A DNA stretch of 42,224 bases from the NCBI GenBank assembly GCA_013334525.1, contig JAAXXK010000020.1, forward strand, positions 1 to 42,224, written 5' to 3'. Under the pieces are notes generated by a model. It worked only from the letters and a program-made list of their open reading frames with translations, was not told where the DNA came from and ran no database searches. Source of the DNA: Chlorobiaceae bacterium. Its GTDB lineage: Bacteria; Bacteroidota; Chlorobiia; Chlorobiales; Chlorobiaceae. Below, one piece after another: positions 9,239 through 18,271 of the stretch. The translations under genes and the position numbers were made by a program. Positions within the stretch are counted from its first letter, which is position 1. Each line of letters opens with the position of its first letter.

Positions 9239-10320
9239 GGGGTCTGGGTGTTTGTGTGTGCCATCGATTCATCCGTTCCGAAGACCTTGCGCTGAAGTTC
9301 AAGCAGCCCGATCTCGCCGGCGATCTTCGAAGAGAGCCAACGGGCAAAGCCGGGCGACTCGTTGATGCAGGGAATATATTGTTTAATCGGTATGGCGGAG
9401 CCGTCCAGAAGTTTTTTCGCCTCGTAGTCTGTTTCGCTGTTGTCGGCAAAATAGCCGAAAGGAAACATCGCGACGGCATCGAATCCATCCTGTTGCAGCT
9501 CTTCAAGGGCCAGTTGCACCGTCTCGGGTGTCCACTCCCCTCCTGTGCTGTGGTTCAGGCATCCGAGCTTCACTTCGCCGAACACGTTGCGCGGGTCGGC
9601 AAGGATTTTTTCGCGCATCAGCCTGAAAAACTCCATGGTCTCATTGAGGCCTGTGAAAACTGATGGCGTGTTGCCTTTCCGGTTCTTGACGATTGTACCA
9701 TGGATAACGAGAACAAGACCGGTGCGCCGTCCCTCTTTCGATCCGATCCCCGCCGCCAGCGAAGCGAACACATAGTCAAGGTAAAGGCTGTGGAGATCCG
9801 CGTCCTTCCAAAGACCGCGAACAACCCTCAGGAAAGCCAGATGTCCCTCGCCATAGATATCGATTGCCACATGGCACGCCGGACCGCAGGAAAATGCCGA
9901 CTCGACGGGAATCATGGGTACAACGATTACCCCGTCCGACCTGTCGCGAAACTTTTGAAGAACATCTTCCAGATAAGGGGGAACAAAGTAATAGGCCTCG
10001 ACCACTTCGACGGAAACACCGGCCTCGGCGAGGCGCTGGTCCCGCTTCAGTTCGAGGGCAACCCCTTTGGCCTGGGCCCTGTTGATCGGCACAAGACGTG
10101 AGCGGTATCGGTTGATTTTCCAGTCGATATAATGCTTGGTCGACCGGAAATCGCCAAGAGCATAGATCATGAACTTCGGAAGTTTGACGATCTGGCGGGT
10201 GACGACCTGGACGATCTTCCTGGAACTCGGCCAGAGCGAACGCGGGGTAAGCTCCTCAACCTCCCCGTACGTAACCAGAACCACGCTATAGCATCTCTTT
10301 TTCACAGTGAGATCCACCAT
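9235..10320 (-). CDS. ferrochelatase-family protein
   Basis: A 361-residue member of the ferrochelatase (HemH) superfamily, which inserts metals into porphyrins. The C-terminal half aligns by eye with the family: the catalytic histidine appears in LVLVIHGTIV, a conserved TPETVQLALEELQQDG segment follows, and FPFGYFADNSETDYE corresponds to the F.ADHLE.L.E segment bearing the catalytic glutamate. The N-terminal half is more diverged but keeps an S.......QA..L...L pattern. It could be the ferrochelatase itself or a paralogue of uncertain metal and substrate. It overlaps the upstream PAP2-like gene by 19 bases and the downstream TPR gene by 4, so the three form one translationally linked unit. 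Confidence 0.75.
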   Translation of the reverse strand: MVDLTVKKRCYSVVLVTYGEVEELTPRSLWPSSRKIVQVVTRQIVKLPKFMIYALGDFRSTKHYIDWKINRYRSRLVPINRAQAKGVALELKRDQRLAEAGVSVEVVEAYYFVPPYLEDVLQKFRDRSDGVIVVPMIPVESAFSCGPACHVAIDIYGEGHLAFLRVVRGLWKDADLHSLYLDYVFASLAAGIGSKEGRRTGLVLVIHGTIVKNRKGNTPSVFTGLNETMEFFRLMREKILADPRNVFGEVKLGCLNHSTGGEWTPETVQLALEELQQDGFDAVAMFPFGYFADNSETDYEAKKLLDGSAIPIKQYIPCINESPGFARWLSSKIAGEIGLLELQRKVFGTDESMAHTNTQTP

Positions 10321-10895
10321 TTGAATTCTCCATACATAAGCAGAAATCCGATGATGCCTCCAACAAGGGTCTGCATGAAATTATGCGCCTTCAGGTAAAT
10401 CCTCGACCACATCAGCAACGGCACCAATGCCAGTAACCATAACGCAGGACGCCCGAAGTGCAGGAATACAAGAGCGATTGACGAAGCAAGTGAAAAAAGG
10501 TGGATGCTGATTTTCCACTGCAGGGTGACCAGAAGGATGAACACCGTATTGACGGCATTAAAAAACAGGATGCCCGAAAGGAAGCGTGGAGCAAGGAGCT
10601 GCTTCATCAGTTCGTAACCAAGCAGGTTAACCCCGACCAGAACGAGCAGCGGCAGAAAGCGCTGCTCCCTGAACGTAATGTTATAGTCCGATATCTTCCC
10701 GATCTTCTTGAGACCGAAGATCAGTGACATTGGAGCAACGGTCGCAGAGAGAAAAAGGACAAAAAACCATGAGAGGTGACGGGGAGCATCTGAATATCCC
10801 AGCTGAACAATAAAAAGGTATGCTGCCGGTGCGACGACGACAGGACTGACGACCCAGGAGATCAAAGAGGCAAAACGGCGTATATCAAACTGCAT
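10302..10895 (-). CDS. PAP2-like integral membrane protein with incomplete phosphatase motifs
   Basis: A 197-residue protein with about six membrane helices. Its C-terminal half resembles the PAP2 lipid-phosphatase fold: KISIHLFSLASS sits where the SGH motif is expected, and SRIYLKAHNFMQTLVGG resembles the SRxxxxxHxxxD motif. The final histidine is kept but the partner aspartate is replaced by glutamine, so activity is doubtful. The substrate is unknown; lipid or isoprenoid phosphates are common in this family. The start is taken as the ATG at 10895; an in-frame GTG at 10937 would add 14 residues. It is the first gene of a unit with the ferrochelatase-like and TPR genes. Confidence 0.65.
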   Translation of the reverse strand: MQFDIRRFASLISWVVSPVVVAPAAYLFIVQLGYSDAPRHLSWFFVLFLSATVAPMSLIFGLKKIGKISDYNITFREQRFLPLLVLVGVNLLGYELMKQLLAPRFLSGILFFNAVNTVFILLVTLQWKISIHLFSLASSIALVFLHFGRPALWLLALVPLLMWSRIYLKAHNFMQTLVGGIIGFLLMYGEFKWWISL

Positions 10896-10937
10896 TGAGA
10901 TCCGAGGAGGATGATCAGAAATTTTCAGGCCCGACAC

Positions 10938-11283
10938 TTTTCACAGGCGTCATGAAAGATAACCCTTTAAAGCAAAAACCGAAACGCCTTAATCGCCTCC
11001 GCCAGACAGCCTTAACTGAAGCCGCTACTGGCCGTCGGAGCTGCCCCTGCCGCTCAATCATCAACCCTATCCCGGTCAGATAACAAAAAAAGCCGGGCTC
11101 ATGCCCGACTTTAATCTTTTTCCAAAACTGCCTTTCCGGATTTGCCTCCCAGTCAAACGAACTGCTGCCCGGCCATCCCCAATCTACCCACCAACACCGT
11201 CCAATGATGGATCAAGCCCATTCAATAGATCATTAATTTCCTTTGACCTGACAGCTTAATTGCACCCGGCGCTTTGGATGACA
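10938..11283. other. intergenic region between the PAP2-like unit and the polysaccharide locus
   Basis: No convincing gene is visible here. The stretch must hold the promoter of the PAP2/ferrochelatase/TPR unit in its left part, although no clear -35/-10 pair stands out. In the middle it holds the hairpin terminator of the polysaccharide operon (11085-11112). The rest shows no structure I can support. Confidence 0.6.
11085..11112 (-). terminator. intrinsic terminator of the polysaccharide operon
   Basis: On the minus strand the sequence AAAGTCGGGC-ATGA-GCCCGGCTTT forms a GC-rich stem with a 4-base loop and a single mismatch, followed by seven T residues. This is a classical rho-independent terminator. 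It lies about 170 bases after the stop of the last glycosyltransferase gene. The opposite strand also ends in several T residues, so it could act in both directions. Confidence 0.85.
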
Positions 11284-12372
11284 TCATTCGTCCAGTAATA
11301 GCCTGAAATACTCCCGACCGACCGCTGACCAGGTATATCGCTCCCGGGCAATACGGCACATATCAGATCCAACCTGCGCGGCAACATTCGCCTCAAGTCC
11401 ATCTATGGCCACTCTCAATGCCGATGCGTCTTTGAAGAAAATGGCTTTGCCATCGGTTGTGCATCGATTGAAAATGCAGTCAAAGGCAAACACTGGTAAG
11501 CCGAAATGCATCATTTCCACTAAAGACGGATTTGTGCCTCCTGCGGAGTGACCATGAATATAGATATCCGCATTTTTTCGCAAATAGTGCAAAACCGAGG
11601 CATCATAGATCGGGTCAAGTAAATGAATATGGGATAAGCCCGAATAAAGTGCCTTGAGTTCGCGACCATAAATACTGTTTCTCCAGTTACCCAGAAAAAC
11701 CAAAGGCAAATCCGGCTTAAGCGCGAAGGCTTCCAGAATGATGTCAATATTGTTTTCTGGTTCAATCCGGCACAAAGCAAAGGCATATCGGGCAGGGAGT
11801 GTGTCACCTTGATATGGCCGGGGTGGAGTAAGAAGCGCCTGATCGCCGCCATAAGCGATGACCTCGCAATCGACACCATACGACCCGGCTACATATTCAG
11901 CGATCGCAGCATTGTCGGCGACCACAACATGCGAATATCGAACCGCCAGCCATTCAGAAAAGTGAAGAAAGGCTTTGGCAGCACGGTTCCATTTCTGACG
12001 CTTCCATTCAATGCCATCAATGTTGGTAATGATGTGACTTCTTGAAACAAGGCGAATCAATGGTAAGGCAATCGCACCAGAAACCCCAAGCAGGAGTATG
12101 ACATCGCTACCATAATAGAGAGCAGAGAGCATCGACACAACATCATAAGCGATACTTGACACCCCGTTCGCATTAAGGGCTACATATCGAAGAGTGGCGC
12201 CCAGATGGGACTCAGCTTTATCCGGATAATTGTTCGAGCTGCAATAAACGATAATTTTACCGGGAAGTTCATTCTGCTGATGATAACGAGCCAGGTTTTC
12301 GACAAGTGTTTCAAAGCCACCATATGAAGCCGGTATGCCGACAGAACCAAGAATCGCAATCTTCTTATTCAT
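11284..12372 (-). CDS. GT-B glycosyltransferase with DUF1972-type N-terminus (rhamnosyltransferase-like)
   Basis: A 362-residue glycosyltransferase. The N-terminus IAILGSVGIPASYGGFETLVENLA is the signature of the DUF1972 family, whose characterised members include capsule rhamnosyltransferases such as WchF/Cps2T. The C-terminal half has the family-4 nucleotide-sugar site pattern: ALCRIEPENNIDIILEAF, followed by HGHSAGGTNPSLVEMMHFGLP near residues 275-295 with the conserved glutamate. No signal peptide is present, so it acts on the cytoplasmic face. It is the last gene of the polysaccharide locus, 82 bases after the preceding transferase gene and followed by a strong terminator. The donor sugar (dTDP-rhamnose or another) is inferred only from family resemblance. 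Confidence 0.88.
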   Translation of the reverse strand: MNKKIAILGSVGIPASYGGFETLVENLARYHQQNELPGKIIVYCSSNNYPDKAESHLGATLRYVALNANGVSSIAYDVVSMLSALYYGSDVILLLGVSGAIALPLIRLVSRSHIITNIDGIEWKRQKWNRAAKAFLHFSEWLAVRYSHVVVADNAAIAEYVAGSYGVDCEVIAYGGDQALLTPPRPYQGDTLPARYAFALCRIEPENNIDIILEAFALKPDLPLVFLGNWRNSIYGRELKALYSGLSHIHLLDPIYDASVLHYLRKNADIYIHGHSAGGTNPSLVEMMHFGLPVFAFDCIFNRCTTDGKAIFFKDASALRVAIDGLEANVAAQVGSDMCRIARERYTWSAVGREYFRLLLDE

Positions 12373-12454
12373 AAAATTTTACCGGCAAGCGCCCCTCTGC
12401 AGGAGCACGGAAATATGGATATAATCCGTTTGCAAGGGTTTGGATGATCACATA

Positions 12455-13600
12455 TCATGAGATTTGGGCAATCACCTTGCGGATGTTTTCAGCAAAACAT
12501 TCAGGCGTAAAGTCCATGGCGCGTTTGCGACAGTCGGCAGACATTTTGAGCGCAAGCTCCTTATTTTGGAAAAGAAGCAGCACCTGCTCCTTAAGAAGGT
12601 CAATATTGCGCGAATCAACCCAAAACCCTTCTACACCATCAGAGATTAACTCAGTTGGCCCACCCACCGGCGGCACAATGACCGGTATGCCAAAGGAGAT
12701 CGACTCCAGTATCGTAAGTCCGAATGTTTCCACCCACTCATCAACACGTGAAAGATTCAGTACCAGGTTCGCCCTGCCATAGAATGCTGCTGTGTCTTTT
12801 GTGCGCGAGTGCACGGTCACATTGGACGGAAGGTTACGGCCTGCGAAGTATTGCTTGATCTCCATCGCGTCATTGTTCACAACCAGATCAATGCGAATGT
12901 CCGAATTGCCATGCAGGAGTTCTGCAAGGGCAATCAGTTCCGGCACACCTTTATAATCGCGCAAAGAAGCGATCATCAGGATATTGAAATAACGCTCATA
13001 ACGGTGCGCATAAGTCGATATCACTGATCTCTCAACGAAATCTGCATCCAGGGAGTTATACACTCGCCGTGCCGGCACACCCGGGATATATAGCGCCTTC
13101 ATGTGGTTGTCAGAGACGTATATGTTGAAACATGAGGTTATCCTGGTGATAGTTGTCAGCAGGTATTTAAAAGGCCGCGGGGTAATGGATATCTCATGAA
13201 TATGATAGATGACCTTCCTACCGGTCATCTTGCCGTAAAGAGCAGCACCGAAAGGCAACAATGTGTTTACATAAATCAACGCATTCCTGCTGATAGATCG
13301 ATCGGTCATCAACTTGAAAAACAGAATAACCTGACTGGTAAAGTAGGTAAACAACGTCAGAAGCCTACTCCCCGAACTTCGACGATACCAGTAACGGGTA
13401 ACAGGAATTCCACAGCCAGAAAGAATCCCGTCCCCATGACTTCCGATATAAAGTTTGATCTGGAGATTGAGAGAACGAACTGCCCTGATCGTCTCGTTTA
13501 ATACCAACGGGCTGCCCGAACTGTCATTAAGGAGATGAATAAAGACGAGATCATTCTTGACGGAATTCTCCGCATGATGCGCTGAATTACTTGCTTTCAA
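12455..13600 (-). CDS. GT4-family glycosyltransferase
   Basis: A 381-residue GT-B transferase. The N-terminal domain covers about residues 15-170 (FIHLLNDSSGSPLVLNETIRA). The C-terminal domain carries the family-4 signature EWVETFGLTILESISFGIPVI and PPVGGPTELISDGVEGFWV, with both conserved glutamates. The only usable start is TTG at 13600, since no ATG or GTG occurs in the N-terminal frame. An AAGGCGG ribosome site lies immediately upstream, and the start overlaps the end of the pyruvyl transferase gene by 14 bases. The sugar it transfers cannot be read from the sequence. Confidence 0.88.
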   Translation of the reverse strand: MKASNSAHHAENSVKNDLVFIHLLNDSSGSPLVLNETIRAVRSLNLQIKLYIGSHGDGILSGCGIPVTRYWYRRSSGSRLLTLFTYFTSQVILFFKLMTDRSISRNALIYVNTLLPFGAALYGKMTGRKVIYHIHEISITPRPFKYLLTTITRITSCFNIYVSDNHMKALYIPGVPARRVYNSLDADFVERSVISTYAHRYERYFNILMIASLRDYKGVPELIALAELLHGNSDIRIDLVVNNDAMEIKQYFAGRNLPSNVTVHSRTKDTAAFYGRANLVLNLSRVDEWVETFGLTILESISFGIPVIVPPVGGPTELISDGVEGFWVDSRNIDLLKEQVLLLFQNKELALKMSADCRKRAMDFTPECFAENIRKVIAQIS

Positions 13601-14744
13601 GTGCCGCCTTAAGAAAATTCAGTGATGTTTCTCGGTTTCGATTAAGGGAGGGGCGAACCACCTCATAATCAATCGCCTGCGCGTTGCTACAGTATCCTTG
13701 ATCAAATGGAATCAGGCGAGCGTTCAAATTCATATGGTCGAGAAGAGTGTGGATTCGTGAATTTTGACCATGACGTTCCGACCCAAAACGCTCAAACGTC
13801 ATGAATCGACGTTCAAAGAGAATGGAAAATATTGTACCGTGAAATGAGTCAGTACAGACGAATGCCGCATCGGCAACAGCACCGACAAATTCCTGAGGGG
13901 AAAAGGTGCGAGCACTGTCTCCCGGGATATCATTCCTGTTACGAAAGGTTGATACATTAAACAGTTCGTAACCGGTATGTCGGGAAAACTCCGAGAGAAA
14001 CCGATAGGGAATTCGCTTTTCGCCAAGGAAATAACACAATATATAAGGAGTCTTTCGACCTGACGGCTCTGCTATTGCCCGCCAATCATCCACATCAAGC
14101 AACAAGGTTGGATCCAAAACTACGGGTACGTCCCGCCCGGTAAGTTCACGGATTATATCTGCGCCTTCGTTTTCCCTGACAGAAATAATGTCAATATTGT
14201 TCAATAACTCCCGGATCTCATCTCGATGTGTATTGATCTCGCCCACTCCGAAACTTGGTGCATAGGAAACCGTCTTTACAGGAATCTTCCGACAAAAATC
14301 CAAAAACATCGTAGGATCAAAAAGAAGAGGTGACCATATCTGGTCGCTACCACAGATACAGATATCGCAATCAGACACAGCACTGGCCAGTTTCCGTGAA
14401 CTCCTGTAGGTCTTTGGTGTAAGTTTTAAATGGGACTTCTCAAAAGCACTGAACTTGCTGATTTGAGCATCGCGATCACAAAGCTCCTTATGCTTCGTGC
14501 TGAACAGGCGTCTGGATAGCATTGGAACACTATTCATAAACCGATAAGCACTATCATCAAGAAATGGACGGACTCTCCAAAGCGGGTTTTTACTGGTTTC
14601 GTCATAGTCGAGTATTAGAGCGGAATACCCCAGCTTTTCGATAACCCTCTGGATGGCATAAGCCTGAAGGGATGAGCCGAAGTTGTATCCAGCCCGACGA
14701 GTAATGATTCCTATGGCAAATGATTTTTTCTCAGCAATCATCAT
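13587..14744 (-). CDS. polysaccharide pyruvyl transferase family protein
   Basis: A 385-residue CsaB/WcaK-like protein. Members add ketal pyruvate groups to sugars or act on related glycan substrates. Family features are the N-terminal FAIGIITRRAGYNFGSSLQAYAI, the middle segment CDICICGSDQIWSP and the later FVCTDSFHGTIFSILFERRF, with the conserved DSFHG nucleotide-site motif. The frame is open further upstream, but the ATG at 14744 overlaps the stop of the preceding gene in a TGATG junction and gives a normal length. It follows the ferredoxin/FrhB-like gene, a pairing often seen in polysaccharide loci. The actual substrate is unknown. Confidence 0.85.
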   Translation of the reverse strand: MMIAEKKSFAIGIITRRAGYNFGSSLQAYAIQRVIEKLGYSALILDYDETSKNPLWRVRPFLDDSAYRFMNSVPMLSRRLFSTKHKELCDRDAQISKFSAFEKSHLKLTPKTYRSSRKLASAVSDCDICICGSDQIWSPLLFDPTMFLDFCRKIPVKTVSYAPSFGVGEINTHRDEIRELLNNIDIISVRENEGADIIRELTGRDVPVVLDPTLLLDVDDWRAIAEPSGRKTPYILCYFLGEKRIPYRFLSEFSRHTGYELFNVSTFRNRNDIPGDSARTFSPQEFVGAVADAAFVCTDSFHGTIFSILFERRFMTFERFGSERHGQNSRIHTLLDHMNLNARLIPFDQGYCSNAQAIDYEVVRPSLNRNRETSLNFLKAALESK

Positions 14745-15934
14745 CACCGCCTGAAGGTTCTGAGTAAATTCCTGGCATATGCCGGTACCAGATAGTGTAA
14801 CCATGCAAACCTTGGACGAAGATAGCGGGCCGCAATCCATTCAAAACCATGTTCGTTGAGCTCTCGATAGATTCTATCTCTAAGCTCCGGTCGATGAAAT
14901 AACTCTGGCGGTGTATTAAGTGCGGGGTTTTTTTCGGAGGCATATTCAATTCTTGACCCAACCAGTTCAGCACACTTCCCCAGTGTTGCCTCCCAGTCCA
15001 TACCTTTGTTCGTATTGATAAGACAAAGTGAAGCACCATAGCGGAGCCACTCCTTCAGTTCGGGGTGATGAAGTTCCAGACCCCAATAATCAGCAATGGT
15101 TATATCTCCAGAACGATGGGACTGCTTGAAGGGACAACTATAACAGGACTCCCTGTTGAAATATTCACGATAAAATCCATACATATAGGGCTCCAATCCA
15201 GCAAGTCTAAAACGTCGACTACCATCTGGTCGACGAAAGGAAACATAGGCCCTGAATCCGGAAACCTTTTTATCTCGAAATCGGAGGTCATCTATGGGGA
15301 CGTGCTCTTGCTTTGCCAGCCAGTCTATATATGCAGAAAACATTTTTGACCCGGGAACTCCATGACAAAGAAGATCAATAGTCAACAGACCGGGATATTC
15401 CTTCTTGAGAAACAATCGAAGACCTGCAATTTGACATGGTGTACCCGAGTATAACACCGACAATTGCCTGTTCAGGTCTGACTTTACGGAAATGTAGGTT
15501 TCATTGTTAATACTCTGCACATACTTGCTATGAGATAAACGATGCAAATCCCGTTCATGCTGGACACGTATATGCGTTGCCGTAATATCTGACCCTGCCC
15601 ATGCACAGCCATAAACCACCCCGCCCTTCGCAAGGATCTCATTTGCAATGATCGGAAATAACGCACCAGATGTACTCTGCATCAACATCTCCGGATCTTT
15701 GTTGCGAGCAGCATAAACACGAATAGGCTGATTGAGGATGCTGTCCATGTTTTGAGTTATGGCTGGGCACACCCCGAGACACAAATAACAAGAAGTGCAA
15801 TGAGATATATTGATAATTGGTAACTGAAAACCGTCTGAATCTGGACACATGCGAATAGCTTTTGCTGAACAGATTTGTTCACAGGCACCACAACCAAAAC
15901 AACTATCGGATTCAGGCAATACACCTGTTTTCAT
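14744..15934 (-). CDS. ferredoxin-domain protein with FrhB-like (coenzyme F420 hydrogenase beta) C-terminus
   Basis: A 396-residue iron-sulfur flavoprotein-like protein. Two CxxCxxCxxxC motifs lie at the N-terminus (CFGCGACEQIC, then CTSCYLCLGVC at about residues 47-57), predicting two [4Fe-4S] clusters. The rest matches the FrhB/FdhB fold seen in coenzyme F420-reducing enzymes, including SGTPCQIAGLRLFL and LLCHGVPG, and a further cysteine group CYSCPFKQSHRSGDITIADYWG. F420 use is not implied. In glycan loci this family usually sits beside a pyruvyl transferase, as here, and its role is undefined. The ATG at 15934 is preferred over an upstream TTG at 15964; it overlaps the wzy gene by 23 bases. 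Confidence 0.88.
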   Translation of the reverse strand: MKTGVLPESDSCFGCGACEQICSAKAIRMCPDSDGFQLPIINISHCTSCYLCLGVCPAITQNMDSILNQPIRVYAARNKDPEMLMQSTSGALFPIIANEILAKGGVVYGCAWAGSDITATHIRVQHERDLHRLSHSKYVQSINNETYISVKSDLNRQLSVLYSGTPCQIAGLRLFLKKEYPGLLTIDLLCHGVPGSKMFSAYIDWLAKQEHVPIDDLRFRDKKVSGFRAYVSFRRPDGSRRFRLAGLEPYMYGFYREYFNRESCYSCPFKQSHRSGDITIADYWGLELHHPELKEWLRYGASLCLINTNKGMDWEATLGKCAELVGSRIEYASEKNPALNTPPELFHRPELRDRIYRELNEHGFEWIAARYLRPRFAWLHYLVPAYARNLLRTFRR

Positions 15935-17162
15935 GTATCGATAAACTAAGATTACTTTTTCCAAAGAAGCGATTCGCAGCCAGCAACATAAATACCAGCC
16001 AGGACATCTGAGTATTCAAACCACATGAATAGACGAGAATTGCTGACAATAAAGCAGAATAACTCCAGAATCTTGATAAACAGTTTTTATAGACCATCAA
16101 TATCAATAATAGTCCAGAAATCATTCCGTGGTTAAGAAAGAGCGATGGAAAGATACCGCCAACAGATGCATCGTCATTAAGACCAGGTATCAGCACAGGA
16201 AACATATATTTGTTGTAATCTATCCCTTTGCCAAGCCAAAAATCTGTTGAAAACACATTAACATCACCTAAATAATAATATATGGGTAATACACGTATAG
16301 AGGCACTATGATCAGCAAAAATAATGTTCTCGGGTGAATTTGTCAGAAAAGCCGTCCCAAATGTCATGATTCGTTGCAAAGGAATACTATCATAGCTCTT
16401 AAAAGAAACAACATAAAATATCAACGCTGCAATAAATATATATAACAACATTGGGATTGAAAAAAAACGCACAAAAACAAATAACACAAGAAGAAAAAGA
16501 GCTGTAGCACTACCCATAGTCAGCATAAGATACAAAAAACAGAACCAGGGCAGCCAATCAACAAGACTATCACGAAACAATTGGTAAGGCCTCCTAAGTT
16601 CTATTTCACGCATACATATAAAAGAATAAAACAATATCATAACAATACGGGCACTTAGGGAGGGCTCGGGTGCCAAGGCATTCAACTTCAATTCTTCGCT
16701 ATCACCTAAAATATAATTTATGATCGGATAATTGAGAATCACACATATCTGCTGCAAAACAAGAACAATAAAATATGCATATATAAGATTTCTTAAAAGA
16801 ATAAGATAGGAACGATATTCAAGTATTCCCGCATTAAGGATCCTCAAGTATACAACAAAAGTCAGTACAAATATTAAGGTATAGAGCAGAGTAATTTCCC
16901 TGAATGATTTCGGATACCGCAGCAAACAAAAGAGCAGAGAGAAATAAAATATATATACGTACACTTCTCCTGTTGAAAACCTGGAAAAGGATACAAAAAA
17001 GAAAACAGATGAAATAACCATGATTCCGACTACAAGATAGTTTTTCTGATCAAGAGCAACAGCAAAACTAAACGCAGTAGAAAACAGAAATAGCAATAAT
17101 CGTATATAAAAGGAAGTTGACTTCGCCAAAATACCTTTAGTCACCATAACTGAATTATTCAT
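15912..17162 (-). CDS. wzy: O-antigen/polysaccharide polymerase-like membrane protein (Wzy)
   Basis: A 416-residue protein with about ten to twelve hydrophobic helices and a large hydrophilic loop at roughly residues 265-340. This is the general build of Wzy polymerases, which join lipid-linked repeat units in the periplasm. Sequence identity between Wzy proteins is low, so the call rests on topology and on position in a locus that also has Wzx, Wza and Wzc. An ALAPEPSLSARIVMILF segment before a central helix resembles the conserved part of O-antigen ligase/polymerase proteins. The ATG overlaps the WbsX-like gene by four bases (ATGA). The base composition is AT-rich compared with the flanking core genes. 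Confidence 0.75.
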   Translation of the reverse strand: MNNSVMVTKGILAKSTSFYIRLLLFLFSTAFSFAVALDQKNYLVVGIMVISSVFFFVSFSRFSTGEVYVYIFYFSLLFCLLRYPKSFREITLLYTLIFVLTFVVYLRILNAGILEYRSYLILLRNLIYAYFIVLVLQQICVILNYPIINYILGDSEELKLNALAPEPSLSARIVMILFYSFICMREIELRRPYQLFRDSLVDWLPWFCFLYLMLTMGSATALFLLVLFVFVRFFSIPMLLYIFIAALIFYVVSFKSYDSIPLQRIMTFGTAFLTNSPENIIFADHSASIRVLPIYYYLGDVNVFSTDFWLGKGIDYNKYMFPVLIPGLNDDASVGGIFPSLFLNHGMISGLLLILMVYKNCLSRFWSYSALLSAILVYSCGLNTQMSWLVFMLLAANRFFGKSNLSLSIHENRCIA

Positions 17163-18271
17163 GTGCCAAAACCCTCACTCTCAGTCAAAGCCATCTTTAA
17201 TGCCTTTATATAACCCCGACCAAAACGAATATCAGGCTCCATATAATTTCCTTCTGCCCATTCATTCCATGACTTCAAAAATACCAATCGATCATCATCA
17301 GGTTTGTGTTTAATTATATCAAGAACATTTTTTACATGTTCACGAAAATATTCTGGCCTTGAATTATGCATGATTGTAGCTGAAACACCAGAACGAGGTG
17401 AATGATCCCAGTTCGGCAATATCGTTGGATACACCCTGTCCTTCTTAAATACAGGATCACAATATACCCGGACAGCTTTCCTATAATCTACAGTATTTAT
17501 GGGTCGACGCAGAACCATAGAGATGAGTGCTTTTGCTTTACGTTCAAAAAGATTCTTGCCGAAAGCGTTCATCCGGAGTGTCAAATTAATTCCATCGCAT
17601 ATTTGATATGCAGGATCTTCCAAATCCTTCGGAGAAGTGCCCTGAGCAATAAAATAGAATCCAGGCAAACTGTTCTCTTCAGAGAGTAAATTCCATCTAT
17701 CAATAAATAGTTTAAGATCAGGAATATCTCTGACAAGATAAAGGACGAACAACAGCTTTCCCTTAACCCTATAGTATCGATTATCCTTGAATACAGGCAA
17801 TAAAGTATAAAAATGCTTATCAATATCTTCTACACCCATATATTCCTGACGTATCAACACTTCTGAACTTAGATGATTTGTGTCTGCATTCCAGTCCTTT
17901 CGCTCCCAAGAGTGATTAGCCCATGCAAGACAAAATGGAAAATCTGGTTTTCCTGATTGAATTACATCTGTCAAAGGCTTTTCAAGCAACTGTTTCCCAT
18001 TACCAAACCAGTAATGCCAATAACAAAATGCCTCAACCCCTGCTTCTCGGGCAAGACAAGCCTGCGCCTCACGAACCTCAGGGATACGCAGATCATAATA
18101 ACCAAGATCAGTAGGAACCCTTGGCTGGTAATGACCATTAAACAATGGTATAGCCTTACCTACATTAGTCCACTCCGTGAAACCTGTACCCCACCATTTG
18201 TCATTTTCAGGTATAGGATGAAACTGAGGCAAATAAAATGCAATTACCTTTGTTGAGTACTTAAGCTTCAT
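17159..18271 (-). CDS. WbsX-like protein (GH99-like domain)
   Basis: A 370-residue protein of the WbsX family, found in O-antigen and capsule loci and structurally related to glycoside hydrolase family 99. The signature N-terminus is clear: VIAFYLPQFHPIPENDKWWG and GTGFTEWTNVGKA, followed by GVEAFCYWHYWFGNGKQLLE. A C-terminal SWNEWAEGNYMEPDIRFG motif carries the conserved acidic residues. There is no signal peptide. Some relatives occur fused to glycosyltransferases, but whether this protein makes or cuts a glycosidic bond is not known. It is the first of five overlapping genes and lies in the AT-rich part of the locus, 254 bases after the GT2 gene; that gap shows no gene. Confidence 0.87.
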   Translation of the reverse strand: MKLKYSTKVIAFYLPQFHPIPENDKWWGTGFTEWTNVGKAIPLFNGHYQPRVPTDLGYYDLRIPEVREAQACLAREAGVEAFCYWHYWFGNGKQLLEKPLTDVIQSGKPDFPFCLAWANHSWERKDWNADTNHLSSEVLIRQEYMGVEDIDKHFYTLLPVFKDNRYYRVKGKLLFVLYLVRDIPDLKLFIDRWNLLSEENSLPGFYFIAQGTSPKDLEDPAYQICDGINLTLRMNAFGKNLFERKAKALISMVLRRPINTVDYRKAVRVYCDPVFKKDRVYPTILPNWDHSPRSGVSATIMHNSRPEYFREHVKNVLDIIKHKPDDDRLVFLKSWNEWAEGNYMEPDIRFGRGYIKALKMALTESEGFGT

